The position numbers and the translations under genes are program-made. A model generated the notes under the pieces. The model saw nothing but the letters and a program-made list of their open reading frames with translations, was not told the origin of the DNA and ran no database searches. A stretch of DNA of 8,408 nt from Roseomonas sp. (GTDB lineage: Bacteria; Pseudomonadota; Alphaproteobacteria; Acetobacterales; Acetobacteraceae): assembly GCA_020249415.1 (NCBI GenBank), contig JADCFR010000367.1, forward strand, positions 1 through 8,408, written 5' to 3'. Of this stretch, positions 1-6,501 are shown piece after piece. Every line of letters begins with the position of its first letter. The stretch's first letter is position 1.

Positions 1-10
1 GATTCACGCC

Positions 11-29
11 GCTGTCGGGAGCCGACAGC
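11..29. repeat. Short hairpin near window edge (8-bp stem, 3-nt loop)
   Basis: GCTGTCGG and its exact reverse complement CCGACAGC are separated by GAG. No T-tract follows on either strand, so it is not a canonical rho-independent terminator. It lies in the part of the transposase relic where family similarity fades, which may mark a rearrangement point. Confidence 0.6.
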
Positions 30-106
30 AGCGATCGGACCACTAGGGCCTGAGGCTTTACGGTCACGCAGGCCTTCCGGCCCTTCGGCGTTGAACCTTA
101 CTACCC

Positions 107-126
107 GTCAAACGTATACGTTTGAC
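107..126. repeat. Perfect 20-bp palindrome inside the transposase relic
   Basis: The arm GTCAAACGTA is followed directly by its exact reverse complement, with a TATA centre and no loop. It sits exactly where the transposase match breaks between LQIVR and RVVRFNAEG, and it supplies the in-frame TGA (110-108). Compared with the expected family coding (R-D-W-V), the relic carries about 15 extra bases here, so the frame is kept on both sides. It could be an insertion or excision footprint, or an operator-like protein site. No function can be assigned. Confidence 0.85.
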
Positions 127-302
127 CGAACAATCTGCAATGTGACATTGCCGAGACATGCTGCCTCCGTGCGCTTACCGCCATCATAAATCGCCGCCAG
201 CGCCAGCGGGCGGCGCGCTTGGGGTGCATCCTTGCTCAGTCGCGCAAGGCGGCGAAGGTCCGAAGCGGTGAAGTCAGAACGTAAGGTGATCGCCCGTGGC
301 AT

Positions 303-471
303 GGTAAGCCTCCTATGCTCACCATGTTGAATCACATCTACACCGCGTCGGGGATCCCATAATTGAGCCATCAGGCGCGTAATTTGGTATCAACAATGGA
401 CAGAGGCCTTCCATTCCACCTGCACGACCCCGCCCACAAAATTACCGGTAGGTCCAATTGACCGCGCGTGA
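303..471. other. Spacer between transposase relic and acetyltransferase gene
   Basis: Apart from the transposase ribosome binding site I see no gene here. If the relic came from a complete IS630-type insertion, the element's left end should lie in this stretch. I could not identify a terminal inverted repeat or a duplicated TA or CTAG target, because the other end is outside the window. Confidence 0.4.
309..314 (-). promoter_or_regulatory. Strong ribosome binding site of the transposase relic
   Basis: The minus strand reads AGGAGG, a full match to the anti-Shine-Dalgarno core, followed by 6 nt (CTTACC) and ATG. This fixes the transposase start at 302 rather than at the more upstream in-frame ATG at 371. 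It is the best ribosome binding site in the window and probably belongs to the insertion element, not the host locus. Confidence 0.75.
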
Positions 472-491
472 GGCCGGCAGATCAGCCGGCC
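472..491 (-). terminator. Hairpin overlapping the acetyltransferase stop codon, possible terminator
   Basis: GGCCGGC (472-478) pairs with GCCGGCC (485-491) across a 6-nt loop. The stem is very GC-rich and includes the last codons and TGA stop (484-482) of the minus-strand acetyltransferase gene. No U-tract follows in the direction of transcription, so intrinsic termination would be weak. Stabilising the 3' end of the ettA transcript is an alternative role. Confidence 0.3.
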
Positions 492-1012
492 TTCAGGCTT
501 TCATAAACCACCATGGCATGGCCCTTATGGGTAAAGCCGCCCGAAGGGCGCATGCCGATATCTTCCATGACCTCGCGCGACGCCGCATTGGTCTCCCGCG
601 CCACGGCGATGATGCGCGAAAGCCCCGCCGCATGGCCGAAATCCAGCGCGGCGCGGGCTGCTTCCCGCGCATAGCCCTTGCCGCGACATTCCGGCCACAG
701 CGCATAGCGGAGCGCAACCCCACGGCCATCGGGGCGTTCCATCAGGCCGCAAATACCCAGAAACTCACCGCTGCCGCGCACAAAGACAGACCAAGTACCA
801 TAACCCCGCACTGCCCAGAAATCGATATCATCTTCCAATTCTTCCCGCGTGCGTTCGGCGCTGCGTGTCCCATGCAGCATGAAGCCAAAGACGCGTTCAT
901 CCGCCTTCAGGCGAATAAGGTCAGGCAATTGCTCCGGCGCCGGCGGCAGCAAAGAAAGCCGCGCGGTGGTAATCCCGCGCGGCGTATGCAGCGCGCCAAG
1001 GGTTTGGCTCAC
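482..1012 (-). CDS. GNAT-family N-acetyltransferase (RimJ/RimL type)
   Basis: This 176-residue protein fits the single-domain Acetyltransf_3 (RimJ-like) class of GNAT enzymes, which move an acetyl group from acetyl-CoA to an amine. It begins with the typical TARLSLLPP strand (about 16-24). The GICGLMERPDGRGVALRYALWPECRGKGYA segment of the fold spans 86-115, in short pieces: GICGL, then LRYALWPECRGKGYA, where R110-G-K-G-Y-A is the acetyl-CoA pyrophosphate loop (motif A). NAASREVMEDIGM (142-154) is the motif B helix. The start is GTG at 1012-1010, overlapping the ettA stop as GTGA, so translation is probably coupled to ettA. The substrate cannot be read from the sequence. RimJ-like enzymes often modify ribosomal protein N-termini, but many relatives act on small amines. 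Family call sure, substrate unknown. Confidence 0.88.
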   Translation of the reverse strand: MSQTLGALHTPRGITTARLSLLPPAPEQLPDLIRLKADERVFGFMLHGTRSAERTREELEDDIDFWAVRGYGTWSVFVRGSGEFLGICGLMERPDGRGVALRYALWPECRGKGYAREAARAALDFGHAAGLSRIIAVARETNAASREVMEDIGMRPSGGFTHKGHAMVVYESLKAG

Positions 1013-2688
1013 CGCTGCAAGGGCCGGTATTTGATGCGATGCGGCTCCGTCGCATCCGCGCCCAAACGCCGGCGCTTGTCTTCCTCATAGGCTTGGAAAT
1101 TGCCCTCAAACCATTCCACATGGCTATCGCCTTCGAAAGCCAGGATATGGGTGGCCAGGCGGTCCAGGAAGAAGCGGTCGTGGCTGATGATCACCGCGCA
1201 ACCGGCGAAATCCATCAGCGCTTCTTCGAGGGAGCGCAGCGTATCCACATCCAAATCATTGGTCGGTTCGTCAAGCAGAATGACGTTGTGTTCACGCTTC
1301 AGCATCTTCGCCAAATGCACGCGATTGCGTTCACCGCCGGAAAGCACGCCAACGCGCTTTTGCTGATCGCCGCCCTTGAAGTTGAAGGCCGCAACATAGG
1401 CGCGCGACGGCACGCTCCGCTTGCCGATGGTGATCATATCCATGCCATCCGAGATTTCTTCCCAAACGGTACGCGTATCATTCAGGCTGTCGCGGCTTTG
1501 ATCCACATAGCCAAGCTGCACACTATCACCCACCACCAGGCTGCCTGAATCGGGCGTCTCGCCGCCCGTGATCATCTTGAACAGTGTGGATTTACCTGCA
1601 CCATTCGGGCCGATCACGCCCACAATGCCGCCCGGCGGCAGCTTGAAGGACAGATTGTCAATCAGCAGCCGATCCCCAAAACCCTTGGACAGGTTCTCGG
1701 CGACAATAACGGTATTGCCCAGCCTTGGTGCGGGCGGGATGGTGATTTCGGTCGGGTCCGGTGCCTTTTCCTGGCTGCGCCGGAGCAGATCCTCATAGGC
1801 CGCGATACGCGCCTTGGATTTCGCCTGCCGTGCGGCGGGCGAACGCCCAATCCATTCCTGTTCTTCGGCCAATTGGCGCTGGCGCGCGGTTTCTTCGCGT
1901 TCTTCCTGCGACAGGCGCTTGCGCTTGGCTTCCAGATAGGCCGAGTAATTCCCCTCATAGGGAATACCTCGCCCGCGATCCACTTCCAGAATCCAGCCTG
2001 TCACATTGTCCAGGAAGTAGCGGTCATGCGTGACGATCAGCACCGCGCCCTGATAGTCGCGCAGCGTCTTTTCCAGCCACGCGACACTTTCCGCGTCCAA
2101 ATGGTTGGTCGGTTCGTCCAGCAGCAGCAGATCAGGTTTTTCGAGCAGCAGCCGGCAAAGCGCGACCCGGCGGCGTTCACCGCCTGAGAGATGCGTCACC
2201 GCGCTATCGGCTGGCGGGCAGCGCAGCGCATCAAGGGCAATATCCACCTGCCGGTCAATTTCCCAACCATTCACCGCGTCAATCTTTTCCTGCAATTCCG
2301 CCTGTTCGGCGAGCAGGGTGTTCATCTCATCTTCGCTCATTTCCTCGGCGAATTTTTCGGAGATTTCGTTGAAACGGGCGAGGTTCGCGGAAAGCTCGGC
2401 AAAGGCCGCGCGCACATTCTCACCGACTGTCAGCTTGGGATCGAGCTGCGGTTCCTGCGGCAGATAGCCAACCTTGGCGCCTTCCGCTGCCCAGGCCTCG
2501 CCACCGAAATCCTTGTCCTGCCCAGCCATGATGCGCATGAGCGTGGATTTACCCGCACCATTCGGGCCCAGCACGCCGATCTTGGCGGTAGGCAGGAAGG
2601 ATAACGTGATGCCCTTGAAGACTTCTCGCCCACCCGGATAGGACTTGGTGAGGTTCTTCATGACATAGACATATTGATAGGCGGCCAT
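1009..2688 (-). CDS. ettA: EttA, energy-dependent translational throttle ABC-F ATPase
   Basis: This 559-residue protein (E. coli EttA is about 555) has two ABC ATPase cassettes and no membrane segments. EttA binds the ribosomal E site and gates entry into elongation according to the ATP/ADP ratio. Cassette 1: Walker A GPNGAGKS (41-48), the EttA arm insertion (about 95-140), signature LSGGE (167-171), Walker B with DEPTNHLD and catalytic Glu192, switch His221. The linker that touches P-site tRNA is about 240-325. Cassette 2: GPNGAGKS (360-367), LSGGE (449-453), DEPTNDLD with Glu474, His503. The tail LGADATEPHRIKY is an EttA hallmark that separates it from Uup, YheS and YbiT. No good Shine-Dalgarno precedes the ATG, but the start matches the family N-terminus. 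The stop overlaps the next gene's GTG by 4 bp. All ATPase residues are present. Confidence 0.96.
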   Translation of the reverse strand: MAAYQYVYVMKNLTKSYPGGREVFKGITLSFLPTAKIGVLGPNGAGKSTLMRIMAGQDKDFGGEAWAAEGAKVGYLPQEPQLDPKLTVGENVRAAFAELSANLARFNEISEKFAEEMSEDEMNTLLAEQAELQEKIDAVNGWEIDRQVDIALDALRCPPADSAVTHLSGGERRRVALCRLLLEKPDLLLLDEPTNHLDAESVAWLEKTLRDYQGAVLIVTHDRYFLDNVTGWILEVDRGRGIPYEGNYSAYLEAKRKRLSQEEREETARQRQLAEEQEWIGRSPAARQAKSKARIAAYEDLLRRSQEKAPDPTEITIPPAPRLGNTVIVAENLSKGFGDRLLIDNLSFKLPPGGIVGVIGPNGAGKSTLFKMITGGETPDSGSLVVGDSVQLGYVDQSRDSLNDTRTVWEEISDGMDMITIGKRSVPSRAYVAAFNFKGGDQQKRVGVLSGGERNRVHLAKMLKREHNVILLDEPTNDLDVDTLRSLEEALMDFAGCAVIISHDRFFLDRLATHILAFEGDSHVEWFEGNFQAYEEDKRRRLGADATEPHRIKYRPLQR

Positions 2689-2729
2689 GGGGCGGGGGAC
2701 CTGATGCGGTTAGGGGGTTACGTGAGGGG

Positions 2730-2757
2730 CTAATAGAGCAGAATGCGGGCGGGTGAA
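2730..2757 (-). promoter_or_regulatory. Weak candidate promoter for ettA
   Basis: On the minus strand TTCACC (2757-2752) and TATTAG (2735-2730) are spaced by 16 nt, each matching 4 of 6 sigma70 consensus positions. Initiation near 2723 would give a leader of about 35 nt before ettA. It is the best pair I found in the spacer, but matches this poor occur by chance. Confidence 0.22.
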
Positions 2758-2819
2758 ATCGGGGGATTGTTGCCCGGCGCGGTTTAGGCGGATTGTCGAA
2801 GGGCTCCCAAAATCCTGAA

Positions 2820-2842
2820 CTCGCGCGGCAGTGCCGCGCGAG
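2820..2842. repeat. Near-perfect 23-bp inverted repeat (11-bp arms, 1-nt centre)
   Basis: The arm CTCGCGCGGCA is followed by a single G and then TGCCGCGCGAG, its exact reverse complement. RNA could not fold it fully because the centre is one base, but 9-10 pairs remain. No T-tract follows on either strand. It may be a dispersed palindromic (REP-like) repeat, a protein binding site, or an RNA structure in the ettA leader. The sequence alone does not decide. Confidence 0.7.
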
Positions 2843-2935
2843 GGTCTGTCTTGGCAGCCCAGCGACTGATCTGCGGAGGCGGCACGCCGGAGCAGTGAAT
2901 CAGCCGCTCAAACTAATTCTGCCGTCCTCCGGGGG

Positions 2936-2962
2936 ATTTTAGCCCGCGCAGCGGGCAAAAAT
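2936..2962. repeat. Inverted repeat abutting the tRNA-Ile 3' end
   Basis: A 6-bp GC stem (GCCCGC at 2942-2947, GCGGGC at 2951-2956, loop GCA) is flanked by ATTTT and AAAAT, which also pair across one A-A mismatch. The arms are therefore 12 positions long. The right end overlaps the tRNA discriminator base at 2962. On the minus strand the tRNA is followed at once by TTTTT and then this hairpin. That is the reverse order of an intrinsic terminator, so a role in 3'-end processing or a palindromic repeat is as likely. Confidence 0.6.
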
Positions 2963-3034
2963 GGGCCCGGCAGGACTCGAACCTGCAACCAAACCGTTAT
3001 GAGCGGTCCGCTCTGACCATTGAGCTACAGGCCC
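2962..3034 (-). tRNA. tRNA-Ile2 (anticodon CAT, lysidine type)
   Basis: The 73-nt minus-strand sequence folds as a canonical tRNA. The 7-bp acceptor stem is GGGCCTG with CGGGCCC (one T-G wobble) and the discriminator is A. The D arm is GCTC/GAGC, the anticodon stem GACCG/CGGTT carries loop CTCATAA, and the T arm is GCAGG-TTCGAGT-CCTGC. The loop sequence and lack of initiator features (no unpaired 1-72) point to the isoleucine tRNA whose C34 is changed to lysidine by TilS to read AUA, rather than elongator Met. CCA is not encoded and must be added. The gene starts 35 bp after the mfd stop, on the same strand. Confidence 0.93.
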
Positions 3035-3043
3035 ATCAACACC

Positions 3044-3073
3044 CTGATAGCGCCGAGACCACCCTTAAATCAA
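3044..3073 (-). promoter_or_regulatory. Candidate promoter of tRNA-Ile2 overlapping the mfd stop
   Basis: On the minus strand TTGATT (3073-3068) and TATCAG (3049-3044) are 18 nt apart, each 4 of 6 to consensus. The -10 box ends 9 nt before the mature tRNA 5' end, so the 5' leader would be only 2-3 nt. The -35 box covers the mfd TGA. Placement is good but the match is modest. Read-through from mfd is the alternative. Confidence 0.35.
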
Positions 3074-6000
3074 ACCCGTTTTGCCTCTCCGGCCAGCCGC
3101 GCCAGCACACGCAGCAAATCCCGCGCGCGGCGTACGCGCTCGGCCAGGTCCATATCCCGGATCAAGGCCAGCTTGGCGTCGGGGCGGAGCTTCACCGCCC
3201 CCTTCTGCCCCTGAATCCAGGTGATCAGCCCGCCCGGATTGGCGAAATTCTGCCCCCGGAAGCTCAACACCAGCCCCTTTGGCCCGGCATCCAGCTTTTC
3301 CACCCCGGACTGCCGACATAGCCGCTTGATCGCGACCACTTGCAGCAGGTTCTCAACCTCGGCCGGCAGGGGGCCGAAGCGATCCGCGAGCTCCGCCGCC
3401 ATGGCGTCATTCTCGCCATCCGTCGCCAGGCCCCCAATGCGGCGATAAAGCCCAAGCCGCACGGGCAGATCAGTGACGTAGTTCTCCGGGATCAGCACCG
3501 GCAGGCCAAGATTGATCTGCGGCGTCCATTCCCGCTCACTCTCCGCCCCCTCAGCGCCGGCCTTGATATCGGCGACCGCCTCTTCCAACATTTGCTGGTA
3601 AAGTTCGATGCCGACTTCGCGGATTTGGCCCGATTGTTCCTCACCCAATAGATTGCCGGCGCCGCGAATATCCAGATCATGAGACGCGAGCGTGAAGCCA
3701 GCGCCAAGATTATCCAGCGTCTGCATCACTTCCAGCCGCTTTTCTGCCGCCGCCGAAAGCCGATGCGCTTCCGGCCATGTCAGATAGGCATAGCCGCGCA
3801 GCTTGCCGCGCCCGACGCGCCCGCGCAGCTGATAAAGCTGTGCGAGGCCAAACATATCGGCGCGGTGGATGATCAGCGTATTCACCGCCGGCATATCCAA
3901 GCCACTTTCAACGATATTGGTGGAAAGCAGAATGTCATGCTTGCCGTCACCGAATTCGGTCATGACGCGTTCAAGTTCGGTCGGCGTCATGCGGCCATGC
4001 GCCTGCACCATGCGCGCTTCCGGCACAATCTCGGCCAGCCGTTGCGCGAGCTTCGCCATATCTTCAATGCGCGGCACCACGCAGAAAATCTGCCCGCCGC
4101 GGAAGCGTTCGCGCTGAATGGCCTCCCGCAGCACCACCGCATCCCAAGGCATGATGAAGGTGCGCACCGCCAGCCGATCAATGGGCGGGGTTGCAATCAC
4201 GCTCATTTCCCGCACCCCCGTCAGCGCCAATTGCAGCGTGCGCGGAATGGGGGTCGCGGTCAGGGTCAGCACATGCACATCGGCTTTCAGCGCCTTCAGC
4301 GCTTCCTTGTGGCGCACGCCGAAATGTTGTTCCTCATCCACCACCAGCAGGCCGAGATCGGCAAATTCCGTGCCCTTGGCCAAAAGCGCATGGGTGCCGA
4401 TGACAATATTGATATCACCGCGCTTCATGCCTTCCCGCACCTCCGCCGCATCCTTGGCGGTCACGAGGCGTGAGAGTTGCGCGATGCGCAGCGGGAAGCC
4501 TTCAAAGCGCTTCAGGAACACGCGATGATGCTGCCGTGCGAGCAGCGTGGTTGGCACCACCACCGCCACCTGTGCGCCGGACATCGCCACCACAAAGGCG
4601 GCACGCAAAGCGATTTCCGTCTTGCCAAAGCCGACATCGCCGCAAATCAGCCGATCCATCGGCCGGCCGGCGGAAAGGTCTTCCAGCACATCGGCAATGG
4701 CGCGGGATTGATCTTCGGTCTCGGCAAATTGGAAGCGGGCACAAAACTCATCCCACATCCCCTCGGGCGGGGTGGCCAGCGTGCCATCCTTCATGCGCCG
4801 CATGGCCGCGGTACGGATTAGCTCGGCGGCCATGTCGCGAATGCGCGACTTGGCCTTGGCCTTGCGATTCTGCCAGGAAACACCGCCCAACTTATCCAGC
4901 GCCACGCCCAAGCCTTCCGACCCGAAGCGGGAGAGGATTTCGATATTCTCGACCGGCACAAAAAGCCTGTCGCCGCCATCATAAATCAGCTTCAGGCAAT
5001 CATGCGGCGCGCCGGAAACCTCAATCGTGACCAGCCCCTCATACCGGCCAATGCCGTGATCCTGATGCACCACCAGATCGCCCTCGGCGATTTCGGTCGC
5101 ATCCGCGATGAATTGATCAGCGCGGCGGCGGCGGCGCGGCGGGCGGGCGATGCGTTCACCAAGCAAATCCTGCTCGGCGGTGACAGCGATGCCTTCCGCG
5201 ATAAAGCCGCGCTCAATCCCCATCACCACCAGGGCGACAACATCAGGCGGCAGCGCGCGCGCGGCTTTCCAATCCTCAGCGGCCTCCGCACGCACGCCAT
5301 TTTCGCGCAGCAGATTGCCAAGCCGTTCTCGGGAGCCACGCGACCAGGCCGCCAGCACGGGCCGGCGCTTGGCCTTGGCTTCGCCCTGCACCATGGCGGC
5401 ATAGGCTGCAAAGACATTTTCGCCCGCGCTGCGGGCTTCGGCGAAAAGCGGGCCGGGGCGTCCGCCCGCAGCAATGCCCTCCGGCACGGCAAAGGGCGAA
5501 AAGCGCAAGACGCGGCAATCGGCCAGCATCGCCGCCCAGCCAGCGTCATCCAGATAAAGCGTCGCCGGTGGCGCGGGGCGATAGGGCACATCGCCTTCCC
5601 CAATGCGGGTGGGCACGCGGCGGGCTTCGTAATGATCCGTGATCATCTCAAGCCGCGCCTTCAGCACTTCCTCCGCCTGATGGTCGAAGCTGATTTCGGC
5701 GCCGGGCAGATATTCCAGTAGCGGCACCATGTTTTCATGGAATAGCCCCGCCCAATGTTCCATGCCGGGATAGCGCCGCCCGGCGCTGATCGCGCCATAA
5801 AGCGGATCATCCGCTGCCGCTGCGCCAAACAACTCGCGATAGCCGCTGCGAAAACGCGTGCGCGATGCCTCATCCAGAAACACCTCGCCCACCGGGCGGA
5901 GCGAAAGCGCGGGCACCACCTTGCCACTGCGCTGCGATGCCGTATCAAACCGGCGCATATCCTCGATCTCATCACCAAAGAAATCGAGGCGTATGGGCTC

Positions 6001-6501
6001 CGGCTCGCCCGCCGGATACAGATCAATAATGCCGCCGCGTACGGCATATTCGCCATGTTCCATCACCGTGCCGGTGCGGTGATAGCCATTGGCTTCCAGA
6101 AAGGCTGTGAGCTTTTCCGGCTGCACGCGCCCGCCCTTGGCCAGGGCAAGTGTGGCCCCTTCAAACACGGCGGGCGGCGGCACTTTTTGCACCAGCGCAT
6201 TGATGGTGGTGAGCAAGACGCGCGGGCGTTTGCCCGCTTCCAACAGGCGCGTCAGCGTCGCGACACGTTCGGCGATGATTTCAGGATTGGGCGATACGCG
6301 ATCATAAGGCAGGCAATCCCACGCCGGAAAACGCAGCACTTCGATTTCGGGGGCGAAGAAGCCCAAAGCCTCTGCCATGCGGGCCATGCGCGCATCATCG
6401 CGGCAGACATGGGCGATGGGGGCTTCAATCTCCGCCCGCCGACGCGCCACCAGCAGGGCATCGAAACCCTCCGGCGCGCCATGGATGGTGACGGGCTTCA
6501 T
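3070..6501 (-). CDS. mfd: Mfd, transcription-repair coupling factor
   Basis: The 1143-residue protein is full length (E. coli Mfd is about 1148). Mfd pushes RNA polymerase stalled at DNA damage off the template and recruits UvrA. The N-terminal UvrB-like region (about 1-340) contains FPAWDCLPYDRVSPNPEI (58-75). The RNA-polymerase-interaction domain holds EGDLVVHQDHGIGRYEGL (473-490). The RecG-like translocase carries Walker A GDVGFGKTE (621-629, Lys627), GTHAL (702-706), DEEQH (722-726), TATPIPRT (748-755) and QLYQLRGRVGR (888-898). The TRG motif region is LASHDLDIRGAGNLLGEEQ (938-956), followed by the C-terminal D7 regulatory domain. The start ATG overlaps the sdhE stop (ATGA), with only a weak GGTGG upstream, so it is likely co-translated. 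All helicase motifs are intact. Confidence 0.98.
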   Translation of the reverse strand: MKPVTIHGAPEGFDALLVARRRAEIEAPIAHVCRDDARMARMAEALGFFAPEIEVLRFPAWDCLPYDRVSPNPEIIAERVATLTRLLEAGKRPRVLLTTINALVQKVPPPAVFEGATLALAKGGRVQPEKLTAFLEANGYHRTGTVMEHGEYAVRGGIIDLYPAGEPEPIRLDFFGDEIEDMRRFDTASQRSGKVVPALSLRPVGEVFLDEASRTRFRSGYRELFGAAAADDPLYGAISAGRRYPGMEHWAGLFHENMVPLLEYLPGAEISFDHQAEEVLKARLEMITDHYEARRVPTRIGEGDVPYRPAPPATLYLDDAGWAAMLADCRVLRFSPFAVPEGIAAGGRPGPLFAEARSAGENVFAAYAAMVQGEAKAKRRPVLAAWSRGSRERLGNLLRENGVRAEAAEDWKAARALPPDVVALVVMGIERGFIAEGIAVTAEQDLLGERIARPPRRRRRADQFIADATEIAEGDLVVHQDHGIGRYEGLVTIEVSGAPHDCLKLIYDGGDRLFVPVENIEILSRFGSEGLGVALDKLGGVSWQNRKAKAKSRIRDMAAELIRTAAMRRMKDGTLATPPEGMWDEFCARFQFAETEDQSRAIADVLEDLSAGRPMDRLICGDVGFGKTEIALRAAFVVAMSGAQVAVVVPTTLLARQHHRVFLKRFEGFPLRIAQLSRLVTAKDAAEVREGMKRGDINIVIGTHALLAKGTEFADLGLLVVDEEQHFGVRHKEALKALKADVHVLTLTATPIPRTLQLALTGVREMSVIATPPIDRLAVRTFIMPWDAVVLREAIQRERFRGGQIFCVVPRIEDMAKLAQRLAEIVPEARMVQAHGRMTPTELERVMTEFGDGKHDILLSTNIVESGLDMPAVNTLIIHRADMFGLAQLYQLRGRVGRGKLRGYAYLTWPEAHRLSAAAEKRLEVMQTLDNLGAGFTLASHDLDIRGAGNLLGEEQSGQIREVGIELYQQMLEEAVADIKAGAEGAESEREWTPQINLGLPVLIPENYVTDLPVRLGLYRRIGGLATDGENDAMAAELADRFGPLPAEVENLLQVVAIKRLCRQSGVEKLDAGPKGLVLSFRGQNFANPGGLITWIQGQKGAVKLRPDAKLALIRDMDLAERVRRARDLLRVLARLAGEAKRV

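Larger units (their letters stand above)
1..302 (-). pseudogene. Relic of an IS630-family transposase, 5' part, interrupted and cut by window edge
   Basis: The reading frame from the ATG at 302-300 gives a protein starting MPRAITLRSDF. It continues through RRLARLSKDAPQARR, LAAIYDGGKR and GNVTLQIVR (residues 1-59), the pattern I know from the N-terminal helix-turn-helix region of IS630/Tc1-mariner-type transposases of alphaproteobacteria. The expected continuation (DWV, then RFNAEGP-GL-DRKA) is broken. Five foreign codons (SNVYV) and a TGA at 110-108 intervene. In the same frame, RVVRFNAEGPEGLRDRKASG then reappears (107-48) and reading stays open to position 3. After that the match is unclear, and an internal deletion is possible. 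The catalytic DDE domain is not in the window. The start at 302 is favoured over an ATG at 371 because of a perfect Shine-Dalgarno 6 nt upstream and because the family begins there. The identification rests on remembered family patterns. The gene is non-functional as read. Confidence 0.8.
2689..2961. other. 273-bp spacer between ettA and tRNA-Ile
   Basis: There is no convincing protein gene here. The spacer holds two strong inverted repeats (2820-2842 and 2936-2962, listed separately) and a weak ettA promoter candidate. A minus-strand frame of 42 codons (2912-2784 including TAA) is open but lacks a start codon with a ribosome binding site. Open frames also exist on the plus strand, as expected at this GC content. 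Confidence 0.6.

Noticed and set aside
108..371. 87-residue intact small protein starting at 371
   Set aside because: The first 23 residues are upstream of the AGGAGG site and the family start at 302, and the end is an interruption inside a transposase, so it is a pseudogene fragment, not a small gene.
458..1090. 210-codon plus-strand open frame opposite the acetyltransferase and the ettA 3' end
   Set aside because: It spans two real minus-strand genes, is Arg/Ala-rich and matches nothing I know.
2784..2912. 42-codon minus-strand frame upstream of ettA with a protein-like composition
   Set aside because: It has no ATG, GTG or TTG near its beginning with a ribosome binding site, and it contains the inverted repeat 2820-2842; kept only as a remark.
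2942..2961. Intrinsic terminator for tRNA-Ile2
   Set aside because: The T-tract precedes the hairpin instead of following it, so it does not meet the usual form.
2962..3034. tRNA-Met assignment from the CAT anticodon
   Set aside because: The CTCATAA loop and overall arms resemble tRNA-Ile2; initiator features are absent. Elongator Met cannot be fully excluded without a model score, but is less likely.
3679..4473. 264-codon plus-strand open frame opposite the mfd helicase domain
   Set aside because: Antisense shadow of conserved Mfd motifs; composition is biased and no start signal is evident.
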